Positions 1 through 7,921 of a stretch of DNA of 64,000 nucleotides are shown one piece after another. The position numbers and the translations under genes were made by a program. The stretch covers positions 1 to 64,000 of the forward strand of contig NZ_VVIW01000015.1 of assembly GCF_011682045.1 (NCBI RefSeq), written 5' to 3'. This stretch comes from Massilia aquatica. GTDB lineage: Bacteria; Pseudomonadota; Gammaproteobacteria; Burkholderiales; Burkholderiaceae_D. Each line of letters starts with the position of its first letter. Position 1 is the first letter of the stretch. Below the pieces are notes generated by a model. The model searched no databases. It saw only the letters and a list, made by a program, of their open reading frames with translations, and was not told where the DNA came from.

Positions 1-63
1 GATCATTCGAACCACTTCCAGCTTCAGGCTGGGATCGAATGTCTTCCGCTTTCTTGTTGCCAT
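1..63 (-). CDS. IS3-family transposase OrfA, N-terminal fragment (cut by window start)
   Basis: Twenty-one codons are visible, beginning MATRKRKTFDPSLKLEVVR. This matches the usual start of IS3-group OrfA proteins, which begin with a short basic stretch and then the first helix of an HTH that binds the element's ends. A strong ribosome binding site (GAGGAG) sits six bases before the ATG, which fixes the start. In this family OrfA and OrfB are joined by programmed frameshifting to give the active DDE transposase; that part cannot be seen here. The gene runs off the window. Confidence 0.7.
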   Translation of the reverse strand, partial: MATRKRKTFDPSLKLEVVRMI

Positions 64-124
64 GTATTACTCCTCAGATGGTGGATTTTCCACCTATTGA
101 GGTGTCCGAGCAAATTAGACCACA
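1..124 (-). mobile_element. End of an IS3-family insertion sequence (rest lies left of the window)
   Basis: The segment carries the first codons of an IS3-type OrfA transposase reading leftward out of the window. Between that gene and about base 124 lies a short non-coding leader that, read on the minus strand, begins TGTGGTCTAATTTGCTCGG, which I take as the terminal repeat by analogy with IS3-family ends starting in TG. The neighbouring ScoMcrA-like reading frame loses its family similarity at exactly this point, which supports an insertion boundary at about 122-130. The other IS end, the second transposase frame and the target duplication are outside the window, so the exact boundary is inferred. 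Confidence 0.65.
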
Positions 125-551
125 GCACCTTGAGTACCTGACGCAAGGCGGCGTTACGTTCCGACTTGTTGAATTTCTCCTGTTTTGCTTCCAGGAGCAG
201 CATTTCGAAGTAAGCCGTAACGGTAGCGTCCACTTCTTACTGTGACCAGTCTTCGCCGATTCGGACGACGTCGAATCCGAGGCTCTGCAGTTTGGGCGCG
301 ACGGTGGCCTCGCCTCGGAAGAAATCTGCTGGTTTCAGTGGCCCCTCGCCTGGGTACTGGAATCCGAAAGCGGCTCCTACGATGGCCTTGGAATCGCAAA
401 GCTCGCCGTTTGTCGGGTTTCGAACTAGGAAATCGCGCGACTTTCCAAACCCGTAGCGGGCAAGGAATCCAGTTCGGCCGAGTGACGAGAACTCATCCAA
501 AGCACTTTGCACCGCCGATGGGCTCTGGAGGCGGGACAGGTCAGACGCCAC
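125..551 (-). pseudogene. ScoMcrA-type N-terminal head-domain protein, broken by a stop codon and an IS
   Basis: The frame opens at the ATG ending at 551 and encodes a domain typical of the N-terminal head of ScoMcrA-like modification-dependent restriction enzymes, with recognisable pieces such as RYGFGKSRDFLVRNP, CDSKAIVGAAFGFQ and GEATVAPKLQSLGFDVVR. At 237-239 the frame meets TAA, yet the same frame continues beyond it with EVDATVTAYFEMLLLEAKQE and NKSERNAALRQVLK, the expected continuation of the family. A single GAA-to-TAA change would explain the break. The frame is then cut near 125 by the IS end. No HNH nuclease or SRA domain follows, so the fragment is very probably dead. It starts 3 bp after the H-NS stop codon and may once have been co-transcribed with it. 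Confidence 0.7.
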
Positions 552-554
552 GGC

Positions 555-848
555 TTATTTCTTGATTCGGAACTGTTCCCTATCTTTGCCATCAAGCCAG
601 CGCGGCGCGCGGCCACGGCCCGTCCAAGTCTCGCCCGATTCAGGGTTCTTAAATTGCGCGGCAACTGTGCCTTTGACTTTCGTGGCTTTCGCAGTGCGCG
701 CGGAGGAGAGGTCGTCGACGGTTACGCCGTGCAGTTGCATCAGTTCCTTAATTTTCTTGATGGCGTCATCAATTTCATTTTTGCGGGCAGCTTCTGCCAA
801 CGATTGCAATTTTTCGATTTGTTCAACATACTCTGCGTAAGATGTCAT
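555..848 (-). CDS. hns: H-NS family nucleoid-associated protein
   Basis: The 97-aa product has the two-part layout of short proteobacterial H-NS proteins: an N-terminal coiled-coil oligomerisation segment (about residues 5-45, e.g. EQIEKLQSLAEAARKNEIDD) and a C-terminal DNA-binding domain with the signature GETWTGRGRAPRWL (about residues 73-86). Proteins of this family bind AT-rich, curved DNA and silence foreign genes. It sits in an accessory island, next to a broken restriction-type gene and a divergent HNH gene, so a role in silencing island genes is plausible but inferred. The start is the first ATG and the length is normal for the family. Confidence 0.9.
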   Translation of the reverse strand: MTSYAEYVEQIEKLQSLAEAARKNEIDDAIKKIKELMQLHGVTVDDLSSARTAKATKVKGTVAAQFKNPESGETWTGRGRAPRWLDGKDREQFRIKK

Positions 849-924
849 GTTTTCTCCGAAAAATTGAATGGACTTAATTCTGCAAAAGAGTATATGTGCA
901 ATTTAACATGCCAGCGCCAAACCT

Positions 925-1470
925 ATGCCAACGAAACGCCTTGAACGCCTTATGTTTGTCCAGGGCGGAAACTGCTTCTTCTGTAAATCATCGCTGGTCA
1001 AGGCCGACGCCAGTATTGAGCACCTCTTTGCCACCGCAAACGGTGGAGGCAATAATGAGGAAAACTGTGTTGTCTGCTGCAAATCGCTGAACGCAATCTT
1101 GGGGAGCATGTCGCTCAAAGAAAAAGTTCAGGTCGTCCTCAACCAGAAGGGCAACTTCAAGTGCCCAAGAGGTGTTGGCGCTGCCCAAGACGCGGCCGAC
1201 GCAGCCATAGTCAAGGCCAAGTTGCCGCCCATCGTTTCGTCGAATGAGTCTGCCAGTAAGAGTGCCAGGCCCGACAACCTCGCACTTGTTGTCGCCAATC
1301 TTAAGCTGCGCGGCAACGCTAGACCCCGTACAATTAGAACGCTGACAACCAGCATTGCCACGATTTTTCCGAACGGGATAGCCGGAGACGAAATCGCAGC
1401 GATTATTCAGAAATTGCAGTCAACGGGGACGGTCACCCTCAACGAGGGCAAGCTCTCTTACGTACTTTGA
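925..1470 (+). CDS. HNH-type zinc-binding protein with a C-terminal LOTUS-like/winged-helix tail
   Basis: The 181-aa protein begins with a compact HNH-like zinc module: GGNCFFCKSSL supplies a CxxC pair, ADASIEHLFATANGG contains the EH of the HNH core, and NNEENCVVCCKSLNA supplies the second cysteine pair and asparagines. A linker of about 60 residues follows. The last 60 residues (RPRTIRTLTTSIATIF to the end) resemble the winged-helix tail found on NYN/OST-HTH-type proteins, which usually bind RNA or nucleic acid. It could be a nuclease or a non-catalytic nucleic-acid binder. It diverges from the H-NS gene with a 76-bp gap. The fusion is my reading of the motifs; the exact substrate is unknown. 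Confidence 0.7.
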   Translation: MPTKRLERLMFVQGGNCFFCKSSLVKADASIEHLFATANGGGNNEENCVVCCKSLNAILGSMSLKEKVQVVLNQKGNFKCPRGVGAAQDAADAAIVKAKLPPIVSSNESASKSARPDNLALVVANLKLRGNARPRTIRTLTTSIATIFPNGIAGDEIAAIIQKLQSTGTVTLNEGKLSYVL

Positions 1471-1513
1471 GTCGCTGGTGTCAAGGTGGTGACCGCTTCA
1501 GGAACCAGGTTTC

Positions 1514-2743
1514 TCAGTCCGTCAACTGTCGGTTCAGAATTCTTAAAACGAAGTCGCCGCCGGTACCGCTGCCAGCAATCAACGCCCGCACATTCGCTTT
1601 CACCACGCTCTCATCCACTCCCGCATTGCCGGTCGCCGCCATCACGGCCGCGTAAGCGTCCAGCACGTCGATACCCGTAATGTCGTAACCCCAACCATTG
1701 GCGATACCACGTAGCGCTGTCATTCCGGCCGCCAGTGCAAACTCCGGCCGCTCCGCCGCATAGTCCCGCGCAGCCCGTATGAGCGTCCGCGGGTCTGACG
1801 GGCTTCGATTAGCTAGTTCGAGAGCAAGCTCAAAGAAGCCCGCATCCTTGGCTGCGGCAAACCATTTGCCTTCATTCCCCGGCTGGCTCGCCACCAGGTC
1901 ACGCAAAATAGTCTCCCGTGGCTTACCCGGGTACTTCTTCACAATGGCCTTGAATGTCGCCAGATTGGTCGTCGCGTATGTTGCCTCGACTGCATAGCGC
2001 GCGTACGCCTCATCTGCAAACCCTGAGCCCAGCAAGATTCCCTCACAGAAGGCCGCAATGGCCGTGAGAGGCGCGTTCAGCCCCTTCGAGTCCTCGGCGT
2101 AACGGATGGCCTCTGCGTGCTTGCCGGCTGCGGTCAGGGCCTTGGCGCCCCACACTCGGTTGTGCCATGACTTGTGCCGGTACTCAGACTTTGCAATCAG
2201 CTCTAACAGCTCGTCGTGACGACCAGATGCGTACAACGCGCTCAGACAAGCTGCCGTACCTTTGTAGTATCCGTATTCTCCAGTGCGTGCGCAGTGGTCC
2301 CACATTGTTTCCAGCGTCGGCGACGTATAGTCAGCCCACTTGGAAGCAATCTCCGGCGTCGCGCAAAGGTCGCCCCAAAACTCCCCGAGGTACTCGAGGT
2401 AGGGCATGTCGTCTTCCTGGAGTGCGTCCCACAGACGCTCTAGCCATTTCTCGCGCACCGCGCGGGTGACGTCGGCCCTCGCGATGATAGGGACGAGCGT
2501 TTCGATGGCGCGGTTCACTGCGCTGCCTATGCCTCCCGAGGAACTGTCGACCTGCTCAATTGCCGGCGCTAGCTTCTCCAAGAACAGCACCGCGCCTTCG
2601 GCGGCCAGGACTGGTTCCTTCTTGGCGATGGGCTTGATTTCAGTGAGCGCTTCTTTGATGCGCTGGATGGGCGTGTCGGACTTCCAGCCGAAGGCGTTGC
2701 GACGGAAGCGCGGGGCGAACTGCCATTTGTGGGGTGTGGCCAT
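1514..2743 (-). CDS. Conserved 409-aa alpha-helical repeat protein of unknown function
   Basis: I do not recognise a characterised family, though the opening (KWQFAPRFRRNAFGWKSD) and PVLAAEGAVLFLEKLAPAIE match what I recall of an uncharacterised proteobacterial family. The sequence is mostly helical, with TPR/HEAT-like helix pairs rich in Ala and Leu through residues 150-380 (for example GAKALTAAGKHAEAIRYAED). There is no signal peptide, membrane segment or obvious catalytic motif. It converges with the HNH gene (44 bp between the two stop codons). Helical-repeat proteins usually act as binding scaffolds; that is all that can be inferred. GC is intermediate between the recombinase operon and the rest of the chromosome. 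Confidence 0.75.
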   Translation of the reverse strand: MATPHKWQFAPRFRRNAFGWKSDTPIQRIKEALTEIKPIAKKEPVLAAEGAVLFLEKLAPAIEQVDSSSGGIGSAVNRAIETLVPIIARADVTRAVREKWLERLWDALQEDDMPYLEYLGEFWGDLCATPEIASKWADYTSPTLETMWDHCARTGEYGYYKGTAACLSALYASGRHDELLELIAKSEYRHKSWHNRVWGAKALTAAGKHAEAIRYAEDSKGLNAPLTAIAAFCEGILLGSGFADEAYARYAVEATYATTNLATFKAIVKKYPGKPRETILRDLVASQPGNEGKWFAAAKDAGFFELALELANRSPSDPRTLIRAARDYAAERPEFALAAGMTALRGIANGWGYDITGIDVLDAYAAVMAATGNAGVDESVVKANVRALIAGSGTGGDFVLRILNRQLTD

Positions 2744-2937
2744 TGTTCGAAAATTACCTTTGAAAATTGAGCTTTATACTCGCCTTGCGGGCATATCGTA
2801 TAAACGATTTACTTTGTTTTATGCTCGGTGGCGCCATCGACCGTCCTCGGTGCAGTGAGAAGCTCTACGATGTCCCCAATCACTTTCTCCAGGCTCTTGT
2901 TGCCGAGCGATGTGGTCAGATACTCGGGCCGCCCGGG

Positions 2938-3088
2938 GTGTTGGCGCCGACGCCAAATTGGCCCACAGCGCCGATTATGCCTGACCCTAGCACTGCCGCC
3001 GGGAGTCGCGTGGCGCCTGCGTTTGCGCGCATTCGTCTGGGTCAGCGGATTTCGGCATCATGGGTCAATCTGGTGTCGGCGCCAACAC
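2938..3088. repeat. 151-bp imperfect inverted repeat (two 50-nt arms) inside a 509-bp non-coding gap
   Basis: The gap 2744-3252 has no convincing gene. Within it the arm 2938-2987 pairs in register with 3039-3088. The outer 14 bp are perfect (GTGTTGGCGCCGAC against its complement), the inner 7 bp are perfect (CTGACCC/GGGTCAG), and the middle pairs imperfectly, with a 51-nt loop. Core-site orientation is opposite to that of integron attC sites (GTT outermost 5', AAC outermost 3'). It could be a miniature inverted-repeat element, a recombination or structured site of the neighbouring recombinase module, or a large hairpin. No target duplication is obvious. Confidence 0.7.
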
Positions 3089-3252
3089 TTGGTCCTCACT
3101 TCTCTATTTACGTCACTCACAGCAGGCATTATGGTCTTGGGAGCAACCGGAACTAATACAGCAAATTCTGATGCTGAGGCAAGCCATTCAGCATCCTGGA
3201 TTTATTGAAAAAACCTGCATTCGGTCGGGCTCAAACTCCACTGGCGACATGC

Positions 3253-3870
3253 TCACTGCACTAGGGATAAAGCATTTATCCGCTCCTCTCGTGAAATCCG
3301 CTTCAGTCGCCGTCCATCCGTATGTCGGCCTTGCTCGTATGCTAAAGCTGTGATGACGATTTTTGCGTAGAGAGCATCTCTTCTTGCTATCGTCTTCTCA
3401 ATGTTCTGGTTTAGCAGCCTAACCAATTTAATCTGAACTCTGAGCGGGCTGGCCGTTTTCGAGAGCGGTGTGGACCTAGTGATACGAATTGTAGACGCTC
3501 GTGGCAACAACGTTGGAGCATCTGGCGGGCGTGCTTTTTGTCCTAACTTTGAAAATAGGAGACCTAAGCTGTGCCTTTGAAGCTTAAGCGTAGTCAGCAA
3601 CTGTTCATTTCGAAGAATCAAGCCATCTAAGGTTTGTACTAAAGGCGTTTTGCTAGGACGTAGTGCCGAGATTTCATCCCGAATGTGCGGGTACGTACAG
3701 TCATCGCCGCTTATCAGCGTGCGCGATACACCAGCTTCTTCAGCGACGGCTGAAGAACTAAATCTAAGCTTATTGACCGCAGCCAATTTTGCCAGTCTCT
3801 CATTCTTAGGACATCCGTTGTAGACCGCCTGAATCGCGGCCCGAAGAACTTCGTTTTTTGATTGGCTCAT
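3253..3870 (-). CDS. Small HTH accessory protein of the recombinase operon (TnpC/DUF6262-like)
   Basis: This 205-aa protein is the last gene of the recombinase operon; its ATG overlaps the preceding stop by 4 bp (ATGA), implying translational coupling. Residues about 35-70 (FSSSAVAEEAGVSRTLISGD and the following segment) look like the short HTH of Tn554 TnpC/DUF6262 proteins, which accompany multi-recombinase transposons. The middle (about residues 75-105) is predicted coiled coil, and the C-terminus is basic. In Tn554, TnpC is a small auxiliary factor, not the catalyst, affecting efficiency or orientation of insertion. Assignment rests on position plus this motif. Confidence 0.65.
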   Translation of the reverse strand: MSQSKNEVLRAAIQAVYNGCPKNERLAKLAAVNKLRFSSSAVAEEAGVSRTLISGDDCTYPHIRDEISALRPSKTPLVQTLDGLILRNEQLLTTLKLQRHSLGLLFSKLGQKARPPDAPTLLPRASTIRITRSTPLSKTASPLRVQIKLVRLLNQNIEKTIARRDALYAKIVITALAYEQGRHTDGRRLKRISREERINALSLVQ

Positions 3871-6089
3871 GGAGAAACCTCATTCAAAATTTCGTCAGAG
3901 CCTATGCGCGCGGATTCGTTATCAAACATTTTTAACACGTTTTTTGCCTGCTCTAACCTTACTTGGTGGACCCTAAACCCACGAGATTGTTGTTCAGTGC
4001 TCGCTGCATTTACAACCAATGTCATTTTATGAACCCGGTTTTCCCAAAAAGGACGATGCGTCGAGTCCATGGCGAAACATCCACAGCCAGCACATAATCC
4101 GGGAGACCTTGCTGAAAAGTCTGGCGTCGTCGCATCCCACGACACAGTGTCGGTGGCGGCTCTGCATCGGGAGTGCAATGGATTCGTTTTAATTAGACAA
4201 TTTCCGTAGGAGGAGAAAAATATGCGCAAATCGTGCACCTGCACCAATTCTGTAACCTTATTCTCCAATTCGCGAAGCGACATGGTCTCTCTCCATTCCT
4301 TGCCACCAAAATACCGTTCCACTACATCCCCCATCCGACCGTACACCTTTTTACCTTGTGCCGCCTCAACGAAGAACGCAACTGATTGGGCAAAACGCAT
4401 TGACTCCGCATCGCCTCTGAGCCTACTTACAGCAGGGAAGTAAGCGGCTTCCGTAATGGCGACGCTCATGTGCTTAAAGTGCTCACTAACTGGCCTAAGC
4501 AGTGAAGTCTTGGACTCAAGAACGTATGCGGCGAACGTCTTCCGTCCTTGATGAGTCCGGATACATAGGCCTTTTGAATCCCTATATGTTTCCAAATCTT
4601 CATCATGGATGTTGGTGTCGGGCAAATGCGAAAGGTCAACTTCTGAGAAGATAAATCGCTTGGTACCTCGCAGAAGAGCGCCGGACATTATCTTCGAGAT
4701 AGACTCGGACGCCAGTGGGAGGCCTTTCTTCTGCGCAAAGCTTACAATCAGGTCGCCATTACTACCCAATTTTCGCCAAGGTCTATAGAGGCGCTCCAGT
4801 AGCATCAATGCCCTAACCGGCATAGGGAAGTAGGACGAGCCTACAGGCCTGCAGCCTAGTAACCATTCCTCGTCCCTAGGATGCGGCACGCCCTTGGATA
4901 AAATACCTTTGAAGAAAAACATTTCTACGATACCATTTTTGGAATAGCGTCGAATTACGCAATCTGGAAGGTCGTTTCCTGCAGCCCAGCCCCCCTTGGC
5001 TGAACATATTTCGCTGGCACGTAGCCCTACCATATACTGCAACGCGATGACGCTTGCGTCCCTTGCCCTCATAACCATGTTTCGGAGATTTTGTGTAGAG
5101 TCATACTCCATTTCCGCTTTCGCTGGATGACTAACCCTTTCTAATTTAGGTAGGGGTTCTCTCCACGGGAATTCGTTGTTCTCAGCCTTAGAAAACTCAA
5201 AACTTTGCAATATTTTGTTGGTCCGGTTTATCGCTCTGCTGTTACTGAGGCCAGCGGCAATTGCGTCGTTGCGACAGGTGACAAATTCGGTCTGCAGATG
5301 TAATATGTCCTTTGCTTTAAAATCAATCCAGATTAATGCTTTTTTTAAGAGCGGAAGGGCAACTTCATCTGGCAGCGGCGGAATCCTTTTTACTAAATAC
5401 TTTGAGATTTTCGAGGTAACACTACCGACCAATTTTCCTTCGAAGGGTGAGGCGAGCAGAGCCGACAATCCGCAAGACAACAAAGCCTTCTGTTGATAAA
5501 ATATATGGTAGAACGTGTTGATACGATACACCACTTGGCTGTAGCTAAATGTCTCCTCATCATCTGCATCATTCGGTACGTCGAAATCTGATGTCGCTGA
5601 CGCTCCGGTAACGAGGGCGGTATCACCGTAATCGTTAACATCGACGATGCTAGAGCCGTAGAACCTTCGACGATTGGCTAAGATGATTGGTAAGTCTAAA
5701 AGAAAGTCTGCCTGAGCCGCCGCGTCAAGCTCCGCAAAGCTTGAATAATTACAGTGAACCATCCACCTAAACAGTTCCCGCATTCCGACGCCCATAGAAA
5801 TAACACTTCCGGGTTTAAGAGATTTACCGTAGGTGCCACCATGAGAAAGCATACCCCAGATTACTACCTTGAAACATTCGAGCAGCATTGCGTTGCATTC
5901 GTGGGTTGAATACGTCCCGTCGGGCAGTTGAAATTTCCAGCCGATAGAGTACCGTTGTCCCGGAGTCTTCGTGTCCAGCCGCCACACTTCGTCCGGCCAT
6001 AAGGATATGCTCGATATCGCGAACGTCGCACGGCCAGTCTTAGGACGGGGCAACTTTTGTGCAAACTCGTCTACTTTTGTTTTCTTCAT
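3867..6089 (-). CDS. Large tyrosine recombinase (third of three, 740 aa)
   Basis: This is a tyrosine recombinase/integrase with a long N-terminal region and the catalytic domain in the middle to C-terminal part. Box I arginine is in YMVGLRASEICS, the H-x-x-R motif is in RTHQGRKTFAAYV, and the downstream histidine and nucleophile are in SEHFKHMSVAITEAAYF, so the R-H-R-H-Y set looks complete. After the catalytic domain comes a cysteine-rich tail (NCLIKTNPLHSRCRA, PGLCAGCGCFAM) that may bind zinc. At 740 aa it is much longer than ordinary phage integrases and fits the large subunits of multi-recombinase modules. It overlaps both neighbours by 4 bp. Confidence 0.85.
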   Translation of the reverse strand: MKKTKVDEFAQKLPRPKTGRATFAISSISLWPDEVWRLDTKTPGQRYSIGWKFQLPDGTYSTHECNAMLLECFKVVIWGMLSHGGTYGKSLKPGSVISMGVGMRELFRWMVHCNYSSFAELDAAAQADFLLDLPIILANRRRFYGSSIVDVNDYGDTALVTGASATSDFDVPNDADDEETFSYSQVVYRINTFYHIFYQQKALLSCGLSALLASPFEGKLVGSVTSKISKYLVKRIPPLPDEVALPLLKKALIWIDFKAKDILHLQTEFVTCRNDAIAAGLSNSRAINRTNKILQSFEFSKAENNEFPWREPLPKLERVSHPAKAEMEYDSTQNLRNMVMRARDASVIALQYMVGLRASEICSAKGGWAAGNDLPDCVIRRYSKNGIVEMFFFKGILSKGVPHPRDEEWLLGCRPVGSSYFPMPVRALMLLERLYRPWRKLGSNGDLIVSFAQKKGLPLASESISKIMSGALLRGTKRFIFSEVDLSHLPDTNIHDEDLETYRDSKGLCIRTHQGRKTFAAYVLESKTSLLRPVSEHFKHMSVAITEAAYFPAVSRLRGDAESMRFAQSVAFFVEAAQGKKVYGRMGDVVERYFGGKEWRETMSLRELENKVTELVQVHDLRIFFSSYGNCLIKTNPLHSRCRAATDTVSWDATTPDFSARSPGLCAGCGCFAMDSTHRPFWENRVHKMTLVVNAASTEQQSRGFRVHQVRLEQAKNVLKMFDNESARIGSDEILNEVSP

Positions 6090-7921
6090 TCCAATACTCC
6101 TATGGGTCCAAGGTTTGCGAGAGATGCATCGTCGAGAACCGCAGGATTAGTAAAAGATGGTATCCACTTGTTTATCAAGATTGCCATGACAGGCTCGTAC
6201 ACTACCCGCCATCGGGTTGCGTCGAGATAGAAGCGGGCGTGGCGAATCTCATCGGCTAGCTGTAGCGTTCTCGCAAGGGCATACCCAGACTCCCTGTCTA
6301 TACCTCCCAGTGGGCAGCCGGGACACTGCCCGAACGCCTGGCATAGCCTGCCTGTTTTCTCGCCCGGAATCGGAGAGTCGTATGGGTCCAAACAATTCCA
6401 CCCCGGTGTAGCTGCGTGCATGTCTGCGGTGTCCGGGCTCGCCCTGATGTCGCGGATGCCACCGGTGTCGACCCATCTTTCCTGCGTCGACATCACCTCC
6501 GAGAGGCCCTCGGTTCCTCGGCGTTTTGCACCCGGGCCGTTATAGTGCAAGTCGATGGTGCCCTCAGCTGTTTGACCGCCCGCGGCCATGACTGCTCTGA
6601 TATCGTTGCCGTTTTGTTCCCGAACGATGTCGAGTCCCGTCATCCTCAATATCTTTATGGTTGTGTACGGAAGTCCGTGGCATTTGCAGAATGTTTTAAG
6701 CACGCTATTCCACGTGTTGTCCGAGTCGTCTCCGTTATCTTGCGATGAGAAAAAACCGCGTACCGTTTGGGTGAACGTTTTAAATATGTAGATGTTGTCA
6801 GCGAAGAGCCCTGCGTGGGCTCGGATTGAAGAAGTCCACTTCTTCAAAAACTGATGCAGCTCATAGGGCGAAAAGATTTCACCGACCTGAATCGGGAAAC
6901 TTCGTTTATACGTAAGGTGAGCCCGCGGTTTTACAAACGTGTACCGTACCCGTCGCGACTCAAGTATTTCAACGAGCTCGACATTTCCCCATTTCAGCGC
7001 CCGGAGGGCGCCAGTATTTGCCGACGTGTAAACTGAATGAAGTACGACGAATGGAATAATGTCTTCTGCCCTAGGATAGAAAGCGCGAGTTATCGCGTCC
7101 TTTCCGTGGGTGTGCTGAATGGCGTCCGCTAGCGCCGGATTGATTTTTCGGATGTCGACCATACTGGGAATAGTGGCGCCAAATGTACGCTTCACCTCCC
7201 AGAGTGTAGCTTCCAGTGACGAGTATTGACCCCGGCCTCGACGAGTAAGGTCGGGAAAAATCTCGTGTCCCCCTAGAGTTTTCCATCCTGCCAACACTTG
7301 CGAGATAATCTCAATAATGGCGTCACGACAAGCTAAGATAATCCTAGTCCAATCGATATCGTCGATTACCTCCGTCTGCTTGGTTGAGCCATGCGCCCCT
7401 AAATAAAAATTCTGGGGGTAGCTCAAGTCAGCCGACATCAACTTTTTGCTTTCTTTGTTTTCAGCTAATATGTCAAGTAGAGCTTTCAGTACACCGAACT
7501 GCTTCCTTTGCGTATTTTCGCTTGAGATTTTCCCAGTAGCTGGATTTGGTGAGGCGAGGCCGTTGCGGAATGAAGTGATAAAATCTGAATCGATTTGATT
7601 TAAAATTACTGCGGTATGTTTTTTTGCCAAAATAAAGCGCGCAAAGCCGTTTACGAAATTTGTGGCGCCTGTTGCTATCGTCCTGGGCGACTCTCTCTCT
7701 TCGTTATTACACCAAGTCGCAAAGGCTTGCGTGAAATATTGCTGGGTGGCCCACCCCTCTGTGACTGCGCGAACTTTCGACAGAGCTTTCTGGAAAGCTT
7801 TTACATTTTTCGCTTTTCCTAGGTACGAGTTTAATTCTTCACGTATGACGACATTCTTGCCGCTGTCAGTGATTTCGATTCGCTGCTCTTTAGTAAGCTG
7901 CGTGTAACGTGACTTACGCAT
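6086..7921 (-). CDS. Tyrosine recombinase-like protein (second of three, 611 aa), partly degenerate active site
   Basis: The protein has the overall layout of Tn554 TnpB-like recombinases: an N-terminal SAM-like core-binding region (about 50-170) and a C-terminal catalytic fold. The active-site boxes are unusual. Where box I arginine is expected the sequence reads TSANTGALRALKWG, the H-x-x-R box appears as KILRMTGLDI with lysine in place of histidine, and the last box reads GGQTAEGTIDLHYNG with a candidate tyrosine. A cysteine cluster (CQAFGQCPGCPLGG) lies near the C-terminus. It may be a structural or regulatory partner of the two complete recombinases. It overlaps its upstream gene by 8 bp and its downstream gene by 4 bp. 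Confidence 0.8.
   Translation of the reverse strand: MRKSRYTQLTKEQRIEITDSGKNVVIREELNSYLGKAKNVKAFQKALSKVRAVTEGWATQQYFTQAFATWCNNEERESPRTIATGATNFVNGFARFILAKKHTAVILNQIDSDFITSFRNGLASPNPATGKISSENTQRKQFGVLKALLDILAENKESKKLMSADLSYPQNFYLGAHGSTKQTEVIDDIDWTRIILACRDAIIEIISQVLAGWKTLGGHEIFPDLTRRGRGQYSSLEATLWEVKRTFGATIPSMVDIRKINPALADAIQHTHGKDAITRAFYPRAEDIIPFVVLHSVYTSANTGALRALKWGNVELVEILESRRVRYTFVKPRAHLTYKRSFPIQVGEIFSPYELHQFLKKWTSSIRAHAGLFADNIYIFKTFTQTVRGFFSSQDNGDDSDNTWNSVLKTFCKCHGLPYTTIKILRMTGLDIVREQNGNDIRAVMAAGGQTAEGTIDLHYNGPGAKRRGTEGLSEVMSTQERWVDTGGIRDIRASPDTADMHAATPGWNCLDPYDSPIPGEKTGRLCQAFGQCPGCPLGGIDRESGYALARTLQLADEIRHARFYLDATRWRVVYEPVMAILINKWIPSFTNPAVLDDASLANLGPIGVLE

Noticed and set aside
2938-3088. 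Integron attC site
   Set aside because: The palindrome has GTT at its outer 5' end and AAC at its outer 3' end, opposite to attC core orientation, and no intI or cassette array is present.
2767-3353. Open frames of 97-129 codons on the plus strand (for example 2767-3156 and 3060-3353)
   Set aside because: They overlap the palindrome and each other, have no ribosome binding site or recognisable protein, and composition does not favour coding.
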